Source: Chryseolinea sp. H1M3-3
GTDB lineage: Bacteria > Bacteroidota > Bacteroidia > Cytophagales > Cyclobacteriaceae
Assembly: GCF_029360725.1 (NCBI RefSeq)
Contig: NZ_JARKMY010000015.1
Location: 106,012-170,011 of the forward strand
Direction: 5' to 3'
DNA: 64,000 nt
Both the position numbers and the translations under genes were made by a program. Every line of letters starts with the position of its first letter. Positions within the stretch are counted from its first letter, which is position 1. This document shows, in pieces, positions 1 through 8,288 of this stretch. The notes under the pieces are model-generated. The model was given only the letters and a program-made list of their open reading frames with translations. It made no database searches and was not told where the DNA came from.

Positions 1-759
1 AGAACCCCCTTCATTTATTGTCTGTGTCGATGGGCTAGGACCTGTTATCGTGGGCGCGTCATTTATCGCGTTAACAGTTACCGTAAAGCTTGCTGTGTTG
101 CTATCCGCACCATCACTTACTTCTAACGTGATTGTGACTGGACCACCACTCAGATTTGCAGCGGGTGTAACTGTAACTGTGCGGCTGGCTCCTGTGCCAC
201 TAATCAATATTCCTGTAAGCGGTATTAGTGTTTCATCGCTTGAACTGGCCGTTACGTTCAAGGTGTTGACCGCATTGTCAATATCTCCTACTGTAAAAGT
301 TAATGCACCCGTCGAACCCCCTTCATTTATTGTATGTGTCGATGGGCTAGGACCTGTTATCGTGGGCGGGTCATTAAAGTTATTAACAAGAATTGTTATT
401 GAAGCTGGGGCTGATATTTGAGGCTCTGTGTCCTGAATCGTGTACTGAATAGTAGCAGTACCAAAAAAATCAGGCAATGGCGTAAACGTTACATTTCCTC
501 CCCCATCATATACAAAAGTCCCGTCGGAGGTTGTTACAGAGTGATTATTTCCTAATGTGGATGCATCCAGATCAACCGACGTTAGATCCAGAACGAATCC
601 TGAACCAGGAGAATCATTGGCGATGATATCAATGACGACAACATCTCCTTCGTTTATAGCAGCAGGCGGAGCATCATCACCAGCCGTAGGCTGCGCATAT
701 GCAAATGCACAAGGCAGTATCAGGCAAACAGAAAGTAATGTTTGACGGAAAAAAAGCAT
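1..759 (-). CDS. N-terminus of a large secreted repeat (cadherin/Ig-like) protein, partial
   Basis: The frame is open from an ATG at 757-759 to the window edge (253 codons, no stop), so the C-terminus is missing. Residues 1-22 form a Sec signal peptide ending AYA-Q. Residues 25-125 resemble a tandem-95/cadherin-like module (NDSPGSG, then a beta-rich stretch ending IQYTIQD). A 104-residue repeat follows: PPTITGPSPSTHTINEGGS at 131-149 recurs as APTITGPSPSTQTINEGGS at 235-253, so at least two copies exist and more probably lie beyond the edge. Such proteins are usually cell-surface or secreted adhesins, often with a C-terminal sorting domain, which cannot be seen here. It diverges from yebC. 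Exported repeat protein is secure; adhesin function is inference. Confidence 0.85.
   Translation of the reverse strand, partial: MLFFRQTLLSVCLILPCAFAYAQPTAGDDAPPAAINEGDVVVIDIIANDSPGSGFVLDLTSVDLDASTLGNNHSVTTSDGTFVYDGGGNVTFTPLPDFFGTATIQYTIQDTEPQISAPASITILVNNFNDPPTITGPSPSTHTINEGGSTGALTFTVGDIDNAVNTLNVTASSSDETLIPLTGILISGTGASRTVTVTPAANLSGGPVTITLEVSDGADSNTASFTVTVNAINDAPTITGPSPSTQTINEGGS
10..375 (-). repeat. 312-bp coding tandem repeat
   Basis: About 60 bases at the window edge (from base 10) recur almost unchanged 312 bases further on (from base 322). This is the DNA form of the 104-residue repeat in the surface protein. Near-identity at DNA level suggests recent duplication or homogenisation of the repeat unit. 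Confidence 0.8.
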
Positions 760-1074
760 ATTTGAACTATAGACGTGTCAAAAATAATTAATTTTCTGAA
801 CTATATGCTTCCAGTTTCCTAAATGTAACACCCAGAGTTCAGGGACTTTTCTTAGAAAACAGCGGATTTCACCTAACCAGGGCGTCTTTTGATTCGAATT
901 CTGCTCTTTCCGCCCCATGCATGTATGAAAATACATGAATGTTTTCATTAATTTATACATTCCCCCCAACTTTCAGGGGGATATCAAGGATTTTCTTTTT
1001 AGTCCTTTGCCCCCGCTTTTCGTCTTGATTAATTCCTTATCTCCTCTAATTTTGAGCCTCAGAATTAAATCTCC
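760..1074. other. Divergent intergenic region
   Basis: This 315-bp spacer separates the surface-protein gene from yebC and holds no convincing gene. It contains a perfect 7-bp stem with a GAAA loop at 920-937 and a C5/G5 hairpin at about 962-981. A good yebC promoter lies at its right end. The left part must carry the promoter of the surface protein, but I found only a weak match near 765-785. Confidence 0.6.
1025..1054 (+). promoter_or_regulatory. Bacteroidota-type promoter of yebC
   Basis: A TTG at 1025-1027 is followed after 19 bases by TAATTTTG at 1047-1054. This fits the Bacteroidota primary sigma consensus (TTG, 19-21 bp, TAnnTTTG). Transcription would start near 1061, leaving a leader of about 14 bases before the ATG at 1075. 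Confidence 0.7.
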
Positions 1075-1782
1075 ATGGGAAGAGTATTTGAAAAACGAAA
1101 GCACAAAATGTTCGCTCGCTTTGATCGAATGGCCAAGGCATTTTCACGGATAGGAAAGGATATTGCCATTGCCGTAAAACAAGGTGGCCCATTGCCTGAG
1201 AACAACCCGAAGCTGAGGATGTGTATTCAGAACGCCCGTGGTGTGAATATGCCGAAGGATCGCGTTGAAGCTGCCATTAAACGTGCCTCCTCGAAAGAAG
1301 AAAAAGACTTTCAGGAAGTAGTTTATGAAGGCTATGCTCCTCACGGAGTGCCTATTGTTGTCGAGTGTGCTACTGATAATCCGACCAGGACGGTAGCCAA
1401 CATCCGGCTTCATTTCTCAAAAAATGGTGGGACAATGGGAAACTCGGGGTCGGTAGCTTTTCTTTTTGAACGGAAGGGTGTTTTTAAATTTGATCCAACA
1501 AAACTTGACCTGGATGAGCTTGAGCTTGATCTTATTGATGCGGGCGCGGAGGATATCGAAAAAGGGGATGAAGAAATTATTGTATACACTAAATTTACAG
1601 AGTTTGGTCATATGCTGAAATTTCTTGAATCCAAGGGAATCGAGGCCAGAAGTTCGGATCTGCAATACATCCCGACAACCACCAAGGAACTTGACGAGAA
1701 TCAACAAGATGAAGTCCTGAAGTTGGTGGAGGTTTTAGAAGCGGATGATGACGTCCAAAACGTTTACCACAATTTGGCGTAG
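1075..1782 (+). CDS. yebC: YebC/PmpR (TACO1) family protein
   Basis: This is a 235-residue cytoplasmic protein of the YebC/PmpR family, whose members are described as DNA-binding regulators and, more recently, as ribosome-associated factors that ease translation of difficult sequences. Family features are the basic N-terminus (MGRVFEKRKHKMFARF), ARGVNMPKDRVEAAIKRA near residue 55, YEGYAPHGVPIVVECATDN near 83, and the NGGTMGNSGSVAFLFERKG block. The length is normal for the family. The N-terminus matches the Bacteroidota form (MGR.FE.RK) rather than the proteobacterial MAGHSKW form, which supports the ATG at 1075. It stands alone behind its own promoter. Confidence 0.95.
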   Translation: MGRVFEKRKHKMFARFDRMAKAFSRIGKDIAIAVKQGGPLPENNPKLRMCIQNARGVNMPKDRVEAAIKRASSKEEKDFQEVVYEGYAPHGVPIVVECATDNPTRTVANIRLHFSKNGGTMGNSGSVAFLFERKGVFKFDPTKLDLDELELDLIDAGAEDIEKGDEEIIVYTKFTEFGHMLKFLESKGIEARSSDLQYIPTTTKELDENQQDEVLKLVEVLEADDDVQNVYHNLA

Positions 1783-2013
1783 ATACAAGCAATCTGCCGG
1801 TAACCGTTAAATCTAAGTTTGTTTCGCTATGATTTGTTGCGCTGGTCATGCCGATGAACCAAACGACGAACCCTGTTTCAATCCAGCTAGAACCCGGCGG
1901 ATTAGGCATCCAAAAATCATCCATTAAAGTAAAATTCAGGTATTTGACTAATGTAATAACCACCAAGCGATTACAGCTGTTCTCTTAAAACACCAGGGAA
2001 TAACTTTGTAATC

Positions 2014-2901
2014 ATGAGCCGTACCTCTTTTTTCGTATTGTTGGTATTCATTGGCCTGAAATCTCATGCACAACATTCTTCTGTTTCGTTTGGAATTTAT
2101 ACTGGCCTGACCGCCTCATTCACTTCTGATGACGGAATCAAAAAGGATCCCCGATATGAAGGACGGTTTGAGGCCAAATTTGCACCCGTTGGCGTCAATA
2201 TTGGACTGGACTATGAAACATTTGGCATCATGCTGAGTCCGGGGTTGATCAACATTGGGCAAAATTTTTATGTCGTGAATACGCAAGGAGGCCAAGATGG
2301 TATGAGGAAAATAGATTTGAAATATCTAACGGTACCCCTATCCTTTCGGATCCATCTCATTCATTTCGTTACTTTTAAATTGAGTGCGTTGGCATCCATA
2401 AGTCCCAGTTTTTTACTTCAGGGAAAAGAATCAATAGGTCACCAAGCAACGAAACTAGACTTTCCGCAAGAGGTCTATCCTATTTTACCTCCTAATTACA
2501 CTATTGAGTATGACGGCGTGCTCGCACCAGAAATGAGCAACTTGAATATTGCAGAAAAAAAAGATTTTAGACCAATACAACTTTTTGCTGGCGCAGGATT
2601 CAGATCTGATTGGGACCCTTCTAACTTTTGGAGAATATCAGTAGATCTGAGAGTCAATTATGGGCTTTTTGATCCGCGAACGGAACAATATACAAAAGAT
2701 CAGGAGTCAAAGTTATCGCTATACCAAATTCATGGCCAACGGAGAGAATTTTTTGCACAGTTTACTGTTGGTATTTCCCGCTATATCGAATTTGAAAAGA
2801 GCGAAAAAGAGCGAAAGAAGAAACTAAAAGGTACGACGAAGAAATATCGACCAACACAATATCCTGGTCAACGTACACGACAATCTAGACCGAAAGATTA
2901 G
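2014..2901 (+). CDS. Putative outer-membrane beta-barrel protein
   Basis: The product has 295 residues. Residues 1-19 are a signal peptide (hydrophobic, ending SHA-Q). The rest alternates polar and hydrophobic residues with many aromatics and phrases such as SFGIYTGLTASF and FAGAGFRSDW, the look of a small porin-like barrel (PorT/OMP_b-brl type). The last 35 residues are unusually basic (KERKKKLKGTTKKYR...), which is odd for a barrel end and suggests a periplasmic or cytoplasm-facing tail. It stands alone. Exported is secure; barrel is likely; function unknown. Confidence 0.7.
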   Translation: MSRTSFFVLLVFIGLKSHAQHSSVSFGIYTGLTASFTSDDGIKKDPRYEGRFEAKFAPVGVNIGLDYETFGIMLSPGLINIGQNFYVVNTQGGQDGMRKIDLKYLTVPLSFRIHLIHFVTFKLSALASISPSFLLQGKESIGHQATKLDFPQEVYPILPPNYTIEYDGVLAPEMSNLNIAEKKDFRPIQLFAGAGFRSDWDPSNFWRISVDLRVNYGLFDPRTEQYTKDQESKLSLYQIHGQRREFFAQFTVGISRYIEFEKSEKERKKKLKGTTKKYRPTQYPGQRTRQSRPKD

Positions 2902-2923
2902 TATGCGGTTTTATTAAACCATG

Positions 2924-4039
2924 TTATGCTTTTTCATAAGCGATTTTATCATCAGGCTCTACCTCTTCCTTTGTGCGGGCCCGCCACCACAGCGCGAGGG
3001 TTGACCCGCTGCTATTCATGATAGGAGAAAATATTGCCGGAGCAAGTCCTACGGTTGAAAGCTTACCCATAGCCAGTGCCAGTGCTGACCCCAGGCCTGC
3101 ATTTTGTAACCCCACTTCAAGTGCCACGGTCCGGCAATCCTTTTCCGGCATATTTAATGCTTTGCTAGCCCAAAAACCTAGTGTGTATCCCGTAACGTTA
3201 TGAATCAAACACGCTAATATCAAGAGGGGTCCAACGACGAGTAAATCATTTCTTCCCGCCGAAGTAATCACAACAATAATCAATCCTATTCCCGCCATAG
3301 AAATCACCGGCATTATGTCATCGAGGAATTTAAATTTCCCATGAAGAAAATGATTAAATATTAACCCCCCGCCTACTGGTACAATGATAATTTTTGTAAT
3401 ATCTACTACCATATCCCAAAAGTTTATAGCCACATACTGACCTGCCAGTAACTCCATTAATAGCGGCGTCATAAGGGGCGCAAGCAGCGTAGCCAAGGCT
3501 GTCAGCGTTACAGACAAAGCAACGTTCGCACGGGCCAGATAAGACATGACGTTTGAAGCTAAGCCACTTGGGCAACTGCCAATGAGAATAATACCAGCTG
3601 CAATTTCAGGAGGAAAAGAAAAAATCTTTGTAATGGCCCAGCCTGTCAATGGCATGATTGAATATTGGGCAACAACTCCGATAATTACGCCCTTAGGCAT
3701 TTGCATCACTCGGCCGAAGTCTTTCAGTGATAACGTAGTGCCCATACCAAACATGATAATTTGCATGAGCGGGATAATAAGTTTTGAAAGCTTAAAATCT
3801 CCGACTTGAATAAAATACTGCGGAAAGTACATGGCGGCTGCCACTGCCGCAAAAATCATAATCGTAAATGCGTACCCTTTCAGCAGTTCGAAGCCACGAA
3901 AAAACATCGCCAGGGAGGCAAAAAACAACACCAAAAACCATCCAGCGTACGCGTGCAGATCTTGAACGGTCAACACCAGAAATGTTAAAAAGAAAATAAT
4001 AGAAAAAATAAGTGCGAACTTCGTGGTTGTTTTTTGCAT
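2924..4039 (-). CDS. Bile acid:sodium symporter (BASS) family transporter
   Basis: This 371-residue inner-membrane protein has about ten hydrophobic segments. Family marks include GMGTTLSLKDF near residue 100, the GSCPSGLASNVMSYLARANVALSV block near 155-178 that forms the BASS substrate/sodium crossover, and EVGLQNAGLGSALA near the end. Known BASS members move pyruvate, other 2-keto acids, pantoate or bile acids with sodium. The gene follows the exported dehydratase and RraA-like genes on the same strand but is separated from them by a strong terminator hairpin, so it may have its own promoter. Transporter family is secure; keto-acid uptake is inferred from neighbours. Confidence 0.85.
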   Translation of the reverse strand: MQKTTTKFALIFSIIFFLTFLVLTVQDLHAYAGWFLVLFFASLAMFFRGFELLKGYAFTIMIFAAVAAAMYFPQYFIQVGDFKLSKLIIPLMQIIMFGMGTTLSLKDFGRVMQMPKGVIIGVVAQYSIMPLTGWAITKIFSFPPEIAAGIILIGSCPSGLASNVMSYLARANVALSVTLTALATLLAPLMTPLLMELLAGQYVAINFWDMVVDITKIIIVPVGGGLIFNHFLHGKFKFLDDIMPVISMAGIGLIIVVITSAGRNDLLVVGPLLILACLIHNVTGYTLGFWASKALNMPEKDCRTVALEVGLQNAGLGSALALAMGKLSTVGLAPAIFSPIMNSSGSTLALWWRARTKEEVEPDDKIAYEKA

Positions 4040-4073
4040 TTGCCTTTTAAAAATTTAGTGTTCTCGGGTTAAT

Positions 4074-4114
4074 ACGAAAAATGAAGCAACCCCATACTTT
4101 TATGGGATTGCTTC
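4074..4114 (-). terminator. Intrinsic terminator after the dehydratase gene
   Basis: GAAGCAA-CCCAT pairs with ATGGG-TTGCTTC (4083-4114) around a short loop. Reading leftward, the stem is followed by ATTTTTCG. It ends the rraA-like/dehydratase transcript before the BASS gene. Confidence 0.75.
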
Positions 4115-4142
4115 ACATATTGTACTTGATTTATTAATGTCA

Positions 4143-5612
4143 TTAACTCCACAGTCTATCCCACGACCGATCTTTATCCCACTCTGGTGAAGGAGCGAAA
4201 TATGATGAGTTCTCAGGATCAAGATGTTTCTTGACAACTTCCTCATTCAACTCAATGCCGAGTCCGGGTGAATCTGGAACGATTGCAAATCCCTTCTCAA
4301 CCATCGGTTTTTGGGTTTTGACAAGGTTCATCCAATAATCTACATCGACGGAGTGATGCTCTAACGCCATAAAGTTATGTGTTGCTGCAGCACAATGAAC
4401 ATTTGCCATAAACGAAACGGGGGTTCCAGCAAAATGCATGGCCATAGCGACACCTTTTTCCTCCGCATAGTCACCAATCTTCTTTGTTTCCAGTAGCCCA
4501 CCCGATGAGGCAAGGTCAGGATGCACAATATCGACAGCCCTGGCGTCTATCAATTTTATAAATTCCTCTTTTAAAAATATATCCTCTCCGGTTGTAGTCG
4601 GAGTTTCAATGGCATCAGAAATAGTTTTCCATTGCTCGGTAAATTTCCAAGGAATCATATCTTCCAGCCAAGCCAACCTATATTTCTCAACAGCTTTTCC
4701 TAGTCGTATCGCATTGTTGTGGTCAAAATGTCCGTAGTGATCGGAAGCTAGTGGAATATCGTATCCCATTTTCTCACGAACCAGTGCTACACGATTTGCC
4801 AGAATCTCAAGACCTTTATCAGTAAGTTGTATCTGCGTTAATTGATGCTCTGTGCTTCCATAAGTCATTGGCTCATTAGTCCATTGCCTTCCTATGTCCC
4901 AGAAATTGCTATTGGAAGCAGTGTCCTTAACACCCTTTAACAACTCTATACCGAAATCCATTTTCATAAACGTGAAGCCTTGTTCATTCAATCTTTTTTG
5001 AACTCTCGCTACGAACTCTGCTTCATTGTCTCCTTGCGGAGTATCGGCATAAAGACGAACTCTATCCCTGTACTTTCCTCCTAAAAGCTGGTATGCAGGA
5101 ACATTGTAGGCTTTCCCCGCAAGATCCCACAAGGCCATTTCAACTGCACACACGCCACCTGCCTGCCGACCATGAAAACCAAATTGCTTGATGCGGCGAA
5201 AAATCATTTCAACGCTACAAGGATTCATGCCTAAAATACGGCTCTTCAAGAACATGGCATATCGGTATGACGCTCCATCACGCACCTCTCCCAAACCGTA
5301 TATTCCCTGGTTGGTGTCGATACGGATGACCGGGCATCTTGCGTGGCCGTTCATAACCACGGCATAACGCATGTCAGTGATCTTAAGGTCGGAAGGAGCT
5401 GAATTACGATTTACTTTCGACGTTGACTGAGCCAAGGTGTCTTCAAGAGAGCTGAACATAAAACCTCCAAGCATCATCCCTCCCATCGCAGATTTTTTAA
5501 GGAAGCTGCGGCGTGGGTTTTCTTTTTCAATTTTCTCTATTGGAGACTCAGGTTGCGGCTCGGGTTCTTTCGCTCCGAATTTCTCCAGAAGTTTTTGTGA
5601 TGGTGTTTTCAT
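4143..5612 (-). CDS. Tat-exported enolase-superfamily sugar-acid dehydratase (mandelate racemase/muconate lactonizing enzyme type)
   Basis: The 489-residue product has the enolase-superfamily fold. Metal ligands are readable as D291 (in ASDHYGH), E317 (in LEDMIP) and E343 (in TGEDIF), with candidate acid/base residues K217-x-D219, D366 and H393. The sequence resembles the RspA/mannonate or gluconate dehydratase side of the family, which removes water from acid sugars to give 2-keto-3-deoxy acids. A twin-arginine leader, PRRSFLKK at 33-40 followed by a glycine-rich hydrophobic stretch to about 61, predicts export in folded form. The 30-residue pre-leader is unusually long. The gene lies 29 bp after the RraA-like gene, so they are co-transcribed. 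The exact substrate cannot be read. Confidence 0.85.
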   Translation of the reverse strand: MKTPSQKLLEKFGAKEPEPQPESPIEKIEKENPRRSFLKKSAMGGMMLGGFMFSSLEDTLAQSTSKVNRNSAPSDLKITDMRYAVVMNGHARCPVIRIDTNQGIYGLGEVRDGASYRYAMFLKSRILGMNPCSVEMIFRRIKQFGFHGRQAGGVCAVEMALWDLAGKAYNVPAYQLLGGKYRDRVRLYADTPQGDNEAEFVARVQKRLNEQGFTFMKMDFGIELLKGVKDTASNSNFWDIGRQWTNEPMTYGSTEHQLTQIQLTDKGLEILANRVALVREKMGYDIPLASDHYGHFDHNNAIRLGKAVEKYRLAWLEDMIPWKFTEQWKTISDAIETPTTTGEDIFLKEEFIKLIDARAVDIVHPDLASSGGLLETKKIGDYAEEKGVAMAMHFAGTPVSFMANVHCAAATHNFMALEHHSVDVDYWMNLVKTQKPMVEKGFAIVPDSPGLGIELNEEVVKKHLDPENSSYFAPSPEWDKDRSWDRLWS

Positions 5613-5641
5613 AAGCGTTGTTTAGTCAATAATAAAGTCAT

Positions 5642-6568
5642 CTACCACGTTCTTTTTTTCATATACTCATCAAGTTCCTGACGAGACATAGGTAATTTTC
5701 CAGGATTTTGATCCAGCCAACTTAAAAAATCTTTTTTTATAGCATCCGTCCATTGTTGATCGATTTCGCCTGGCGTATACTTTCCCTCGCGCAAGCGTTG
5801 ATGCCCGAACTGGTCGCGAAGGGCTATAAATTCTGCGTTGATAACAAGGTCTGCCACAAGATGCGCAGGAATAAAAACTATCCCACCTTTCTTTGCCAGT
5901 ACGGCATCCCCCGGAAGAACAGTAGCCCTACCGATGCGAATGGGAACGTTTATGCCACCAAGCATCATCTCTTGTATATAGGATGGATCGTATCCTTTTA
6001 TCCATGCATTGAAACCTTCGATTTTCTCCAATCCTTCAGCATCACGTACCGAGCCATAAAATATCACACCATTTTTGGAATTGGTATAAATGGCATTACC
6101 CAAATTGTCGCCGATCAGTGTACCATCCACGATCTTACCATAACCATCAGCCACATAAACATCACCGGGTTTTAACATGTCAATAGGCCACGAGTTAAAA
6201 TTTCCCTTACGGCCTTCTTCCTTGCCTTTCGCACGAACGATATTATCATAATCGGTACGCTTAGGCAGATATTGAACGGTCAATGCACGACCAACTAACA
6301 CCTGGTCTTGTTTCAAAACCATCCAATCTCCCTCAAACTGATTGTTGTATCCAGCGTTTCTTAATATGCCCCACGCCTCTTCCAAAGAAATATTTTTTAA
6401 TCTCGCTAGAAGTTTATCAGAGACATTAGGACGACCATCAGGAAGTCTTTCGCCCTTCCATTCCGGTGTAAGTGAAATAATTTGGTCCTTCGTTAGTGTT
6501 ACGTGCTGCGCCTGCAAACTTAAACCCGAGGCTGTCAGTAAAAATGCAAGAAAAAAAATTCGCTTCAT
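5642..6568 (-). CDS. Secreted RraA-family protein, probable HMG/CHA-aldolase-like lyase
   Basis: I start the gene at the ATG at 6566-6568 (308 residues), because MKRIFFLAFLLTASGLSLQA is a clean Sec signal peptide; the upstream in-frame ATG at 6616 would bury it. The RraA fold spans about 40-250. It carries the complete D-x20-R-D motif, D154 in IGDNLG and R175-D176 in GSVRDAEGL, that divalent-metal HMG/CHA aldolases of this superfamily need for aldol cleavage or oxaloacetate decarboxylation. It is therefore more likely an enzyme than an RNase E inhibitor, which would make no sense outside the cytoplasm. About 60 extra C-terminal residues follow the core. It is co-transcribed with the Tat-exported dehydratase downstream. 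Confidence 0.82.
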   Translation of the reverse strand: MKRIFFLAFLLTASGLSLQAQHVTLTKDQIISLTPEWKGERLPDGRPNVSDKLLARLKNISLEEAWGILRNAGYNNQFEGDWMVLKQDQVLVGRALTVQYLPKRTDYDNIVRAKGKEEGRKGNFNSWPIDMLKPGDVYVADGYGKIVDGTLIGDNLGNAIYTNSKNGVIFYGSVRDAEGLEKIEGFNAWIKGYDPSYIQEMMLGGINVPIRIGRATVLPGDAVLAKKGGIVFIPAHLVADLVINAEFIALRDQFGHQRLREGKYTPGEIDQQWTDAIKKDFLSWLDQNPGKLPMSRQELDEYMKKRTW

Positions 6569-6668
6569 GGTTATGATATCTAAATAAAGTATCAAACTAA
6601 AGAAGTTTAAAACCATTTGGTCACCCTTCTACGTAGCTATATTGCCGGTGAAGGAATTGGTGAAAAGG

Positions 6669-6697
6669 ATAAGGGCAACTTACTCAGTTGCCCTTAT
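6669..6697 (-). terminator. Terminator after the SusC/SusD operon
   Basis: ATAAGGGCAACT (6669-6680) and AGTTGCCCTTAT (6686-6697) form a perfect 12-bp stem with a 5-base loop just past the susD stop. It separates SusCD expression from the RraA-like/dehydratase pair. Confidence 0.8.
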
Positions 6698-6707
6698 TAA
6701 AAATGAT

Positions 6708-8273
6708 CTATTCATTGTCCCACCACACTCGCGTGTCAAGCTTGTCGCCACCCATTCTGTCGATGGCTACATTGACATTAGCTGAGTTTACCGAAATCTC
6801 AGATGTTGGATATGTTAGTCTGTAGATATTGGTGACCTCTTTTCCAGGATATGGATTTGGAGCTAACGCGGGGAAACCACTTCGTCTGTAATTCGCAAAA
6901 GCTTCCGGTCCATTTAAGAAAGAAGCTATCCAATATTGTGTATTGATTTGCTCCAGATAGTTAGCTGCATCATACGGATTTGCACTCACATATGTATTAA
7001 TATCTGCAGGAGGTACGGCAGAACCTGCATCGAATGCTGCTAACTGTTCCATATGGGCACGAATACCGGCTTCAAAATGCTCAGCAGCAGTTTGGCCTGT
7101 ACTAATCCAGCCTCTTTCAGTTGCTTCTGCGAGTAACAGATGAGTTTGGGCGGCCGACACAAGATACATGGGAGCGGTTAGCTTTGCCATGCGTTTACGG
7201 TCTACTTGGCTAAAATCATAGAAGCTAGCAAGCCCTAATCCCGTAGCAACAGCACCAATCGTACTGTTATCGTGGCCCATAGGCATACCGATTTGATCAG
7301 CAGGTGCTTTTGTTAATGTTACAGTAGCTGGAGGATTGCCATTGGCAGTGTTAGCTTGCTCAGGGCCACTTTTTGCGCCTTTGTAACGAACCGCGATAGA
7401 AGTTAACCTGGGGTCATTAGTATTCTTTAAATGATCAACGAATGGTGCCGTCAGATAAAAATTTGCACCTTCCGTACCATTCAACGTTACGCCTAGGGCA
7501 TTTTGATAATTATTATCATGTCTGACAACAGCGTTATCAGCATTCGTCAAAATCAACTCAGCACCTTCTACGCTTGCAACTGTTTGTGCTGCTAAAGTTG
7601 GATCCACAGTGCTTAACCTCATGCCAGCACGAAGTATAAGAGAATTAGCGAATTTTGTCCACTTCGCAACGTCTCCCCCATACAATACATCCGCGGTTTC
7701 AATTTTACCTGAAGCACTAAGTCCAGCAACTGCAGATTTCAAATCCTGAATGATTGCTGGATAAATATCCTCTTGAGCGTCATACTGAGGGAGTGTAATA
7801 CCCTCGAGGTACCCTTTGCCCGCCTCAAAATAAGGTATATCGCCATATGCGTCAGTTAAAACCATAAGCGCATAGGTCTGAAGGATTCGTGCCATTTGGT
7901 ACAAATTACTTCTGGTGGCATCGTCTTGCGTAGCGTGAATCACATCAGCCGTATACCGGATCACATTCCGATAATACCCTTGCCATAGGCTTTGCGTTGC
8001 CTGGCGGTTGTCCTGATTGTAGTTTGCACCCGTAAGAACTCCAGAGTTTGGAGAAATGATGTGCTGCACAACGCCGACATCGTAAATTAGTGAACTACCA
8101 CCACCAGCGCCACCGCTGCTGGATACGTTAACAATACCATTGTTAAGTATATATACGGGATCAATTTCAGCAGCTCCCGTTTTACTCGTGTTGAGTTCAT
8201 CGAATCCGTTCTCGCACGAAGCGATCACCAGAAGCAAACTCACTAACAGACTATAGTTTAATAGCTTTTTCAT
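6708..8273 (-). CDS. SusD/RagB-like nutrient-binding outer-membrane lipoprotein
   Basis: This is a surface lipoprotein that caps a SusC channel and binds the substrate. I start at the ATG at 8271-8273 (521 residues), five codons inside the longest frame, because MKKLLNYSLLVSLLLVIASC is a classic lipoprotein signal with the lipidated cysteine at 20. The N-terminal ENGFDELNTSKTGAAEIDP segment, TPR-like helices (residues 90-220) and the closing ANVAIDRMGGDKLDTRVWWD match the SusD-like_2 branch, which often partners channels for peptides or small ligands as well as glycans. It follows the SusC gene after only 15 bp. The ligand cannot be read. Confidence 0.93.
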   Translation of the reverse strand: MKKLLNYSLLVSLLLVIASCENGFDELNTSKTGAAEIDPVYILNNGIVNVSSSGGAGGGSSLIYDVGVVQHIISPNSGVLTGANYNQDNRQATQSLWQGYYRNVIRYTADVIHATQDDATRSNLYQMARILQTYALMVLTDAYGDIPYFEAGKGYLEGITLPQYDAQEDIYPAIIQDLKSAVAGLSASGKIETADVLYGGDVAKWTKFANSLILRAGMRLSTVDPTLAAQTVASVEGAELILTNADNAVVRHDNNYQNALGVTLNGTEGANFYLTAPFVDHLKNTNDPRLTSIAVRYKGAKSGPEQANTANGNPPATVTLTKAPADQIGMPMGHDNSTIGAVATGLGLASFYDFSQVDRKRMAKLTAPMYLVSAAQTHLLLAEATERGWISTGQTAAEHFEAGIRAHMEQLAAFDAGSAVPPADINTYVSANPYDAANYLEQINTQYWIASFLNGPEAFANYRRSGFPALAPNPYPGKEVTNIYRLTYPTSEISVNSANVNVAIDRMGGDKLDTRVWWDNE

Positions 8274-8288
8274 AGTTATGCTACCCAA

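Noticed and set aside
557-745. Plus-strand frames opposite the surface-protein gene (also 50-421).
   Set aside because: The minus frame has a signal peptide and true repeats; the plus frames are shadows.
1848-1988. A 46-codon plus-strand frame starting MPMNQTTNPVSIQLEP between yebC and the barrel gene.
   Set aside because: No ribosome-binding site or promoter is seen and the composition is not distinctive; it could be chance, so I did not list it as a gene.
5642-6616. RNase E inhibitor function (RraA) for the RraA-family protein.
   Set aside because: It has a Sec signal peptide and the D-x20-R-D aldolase motif, so control of a cytoplasmic RNase is unlikely.
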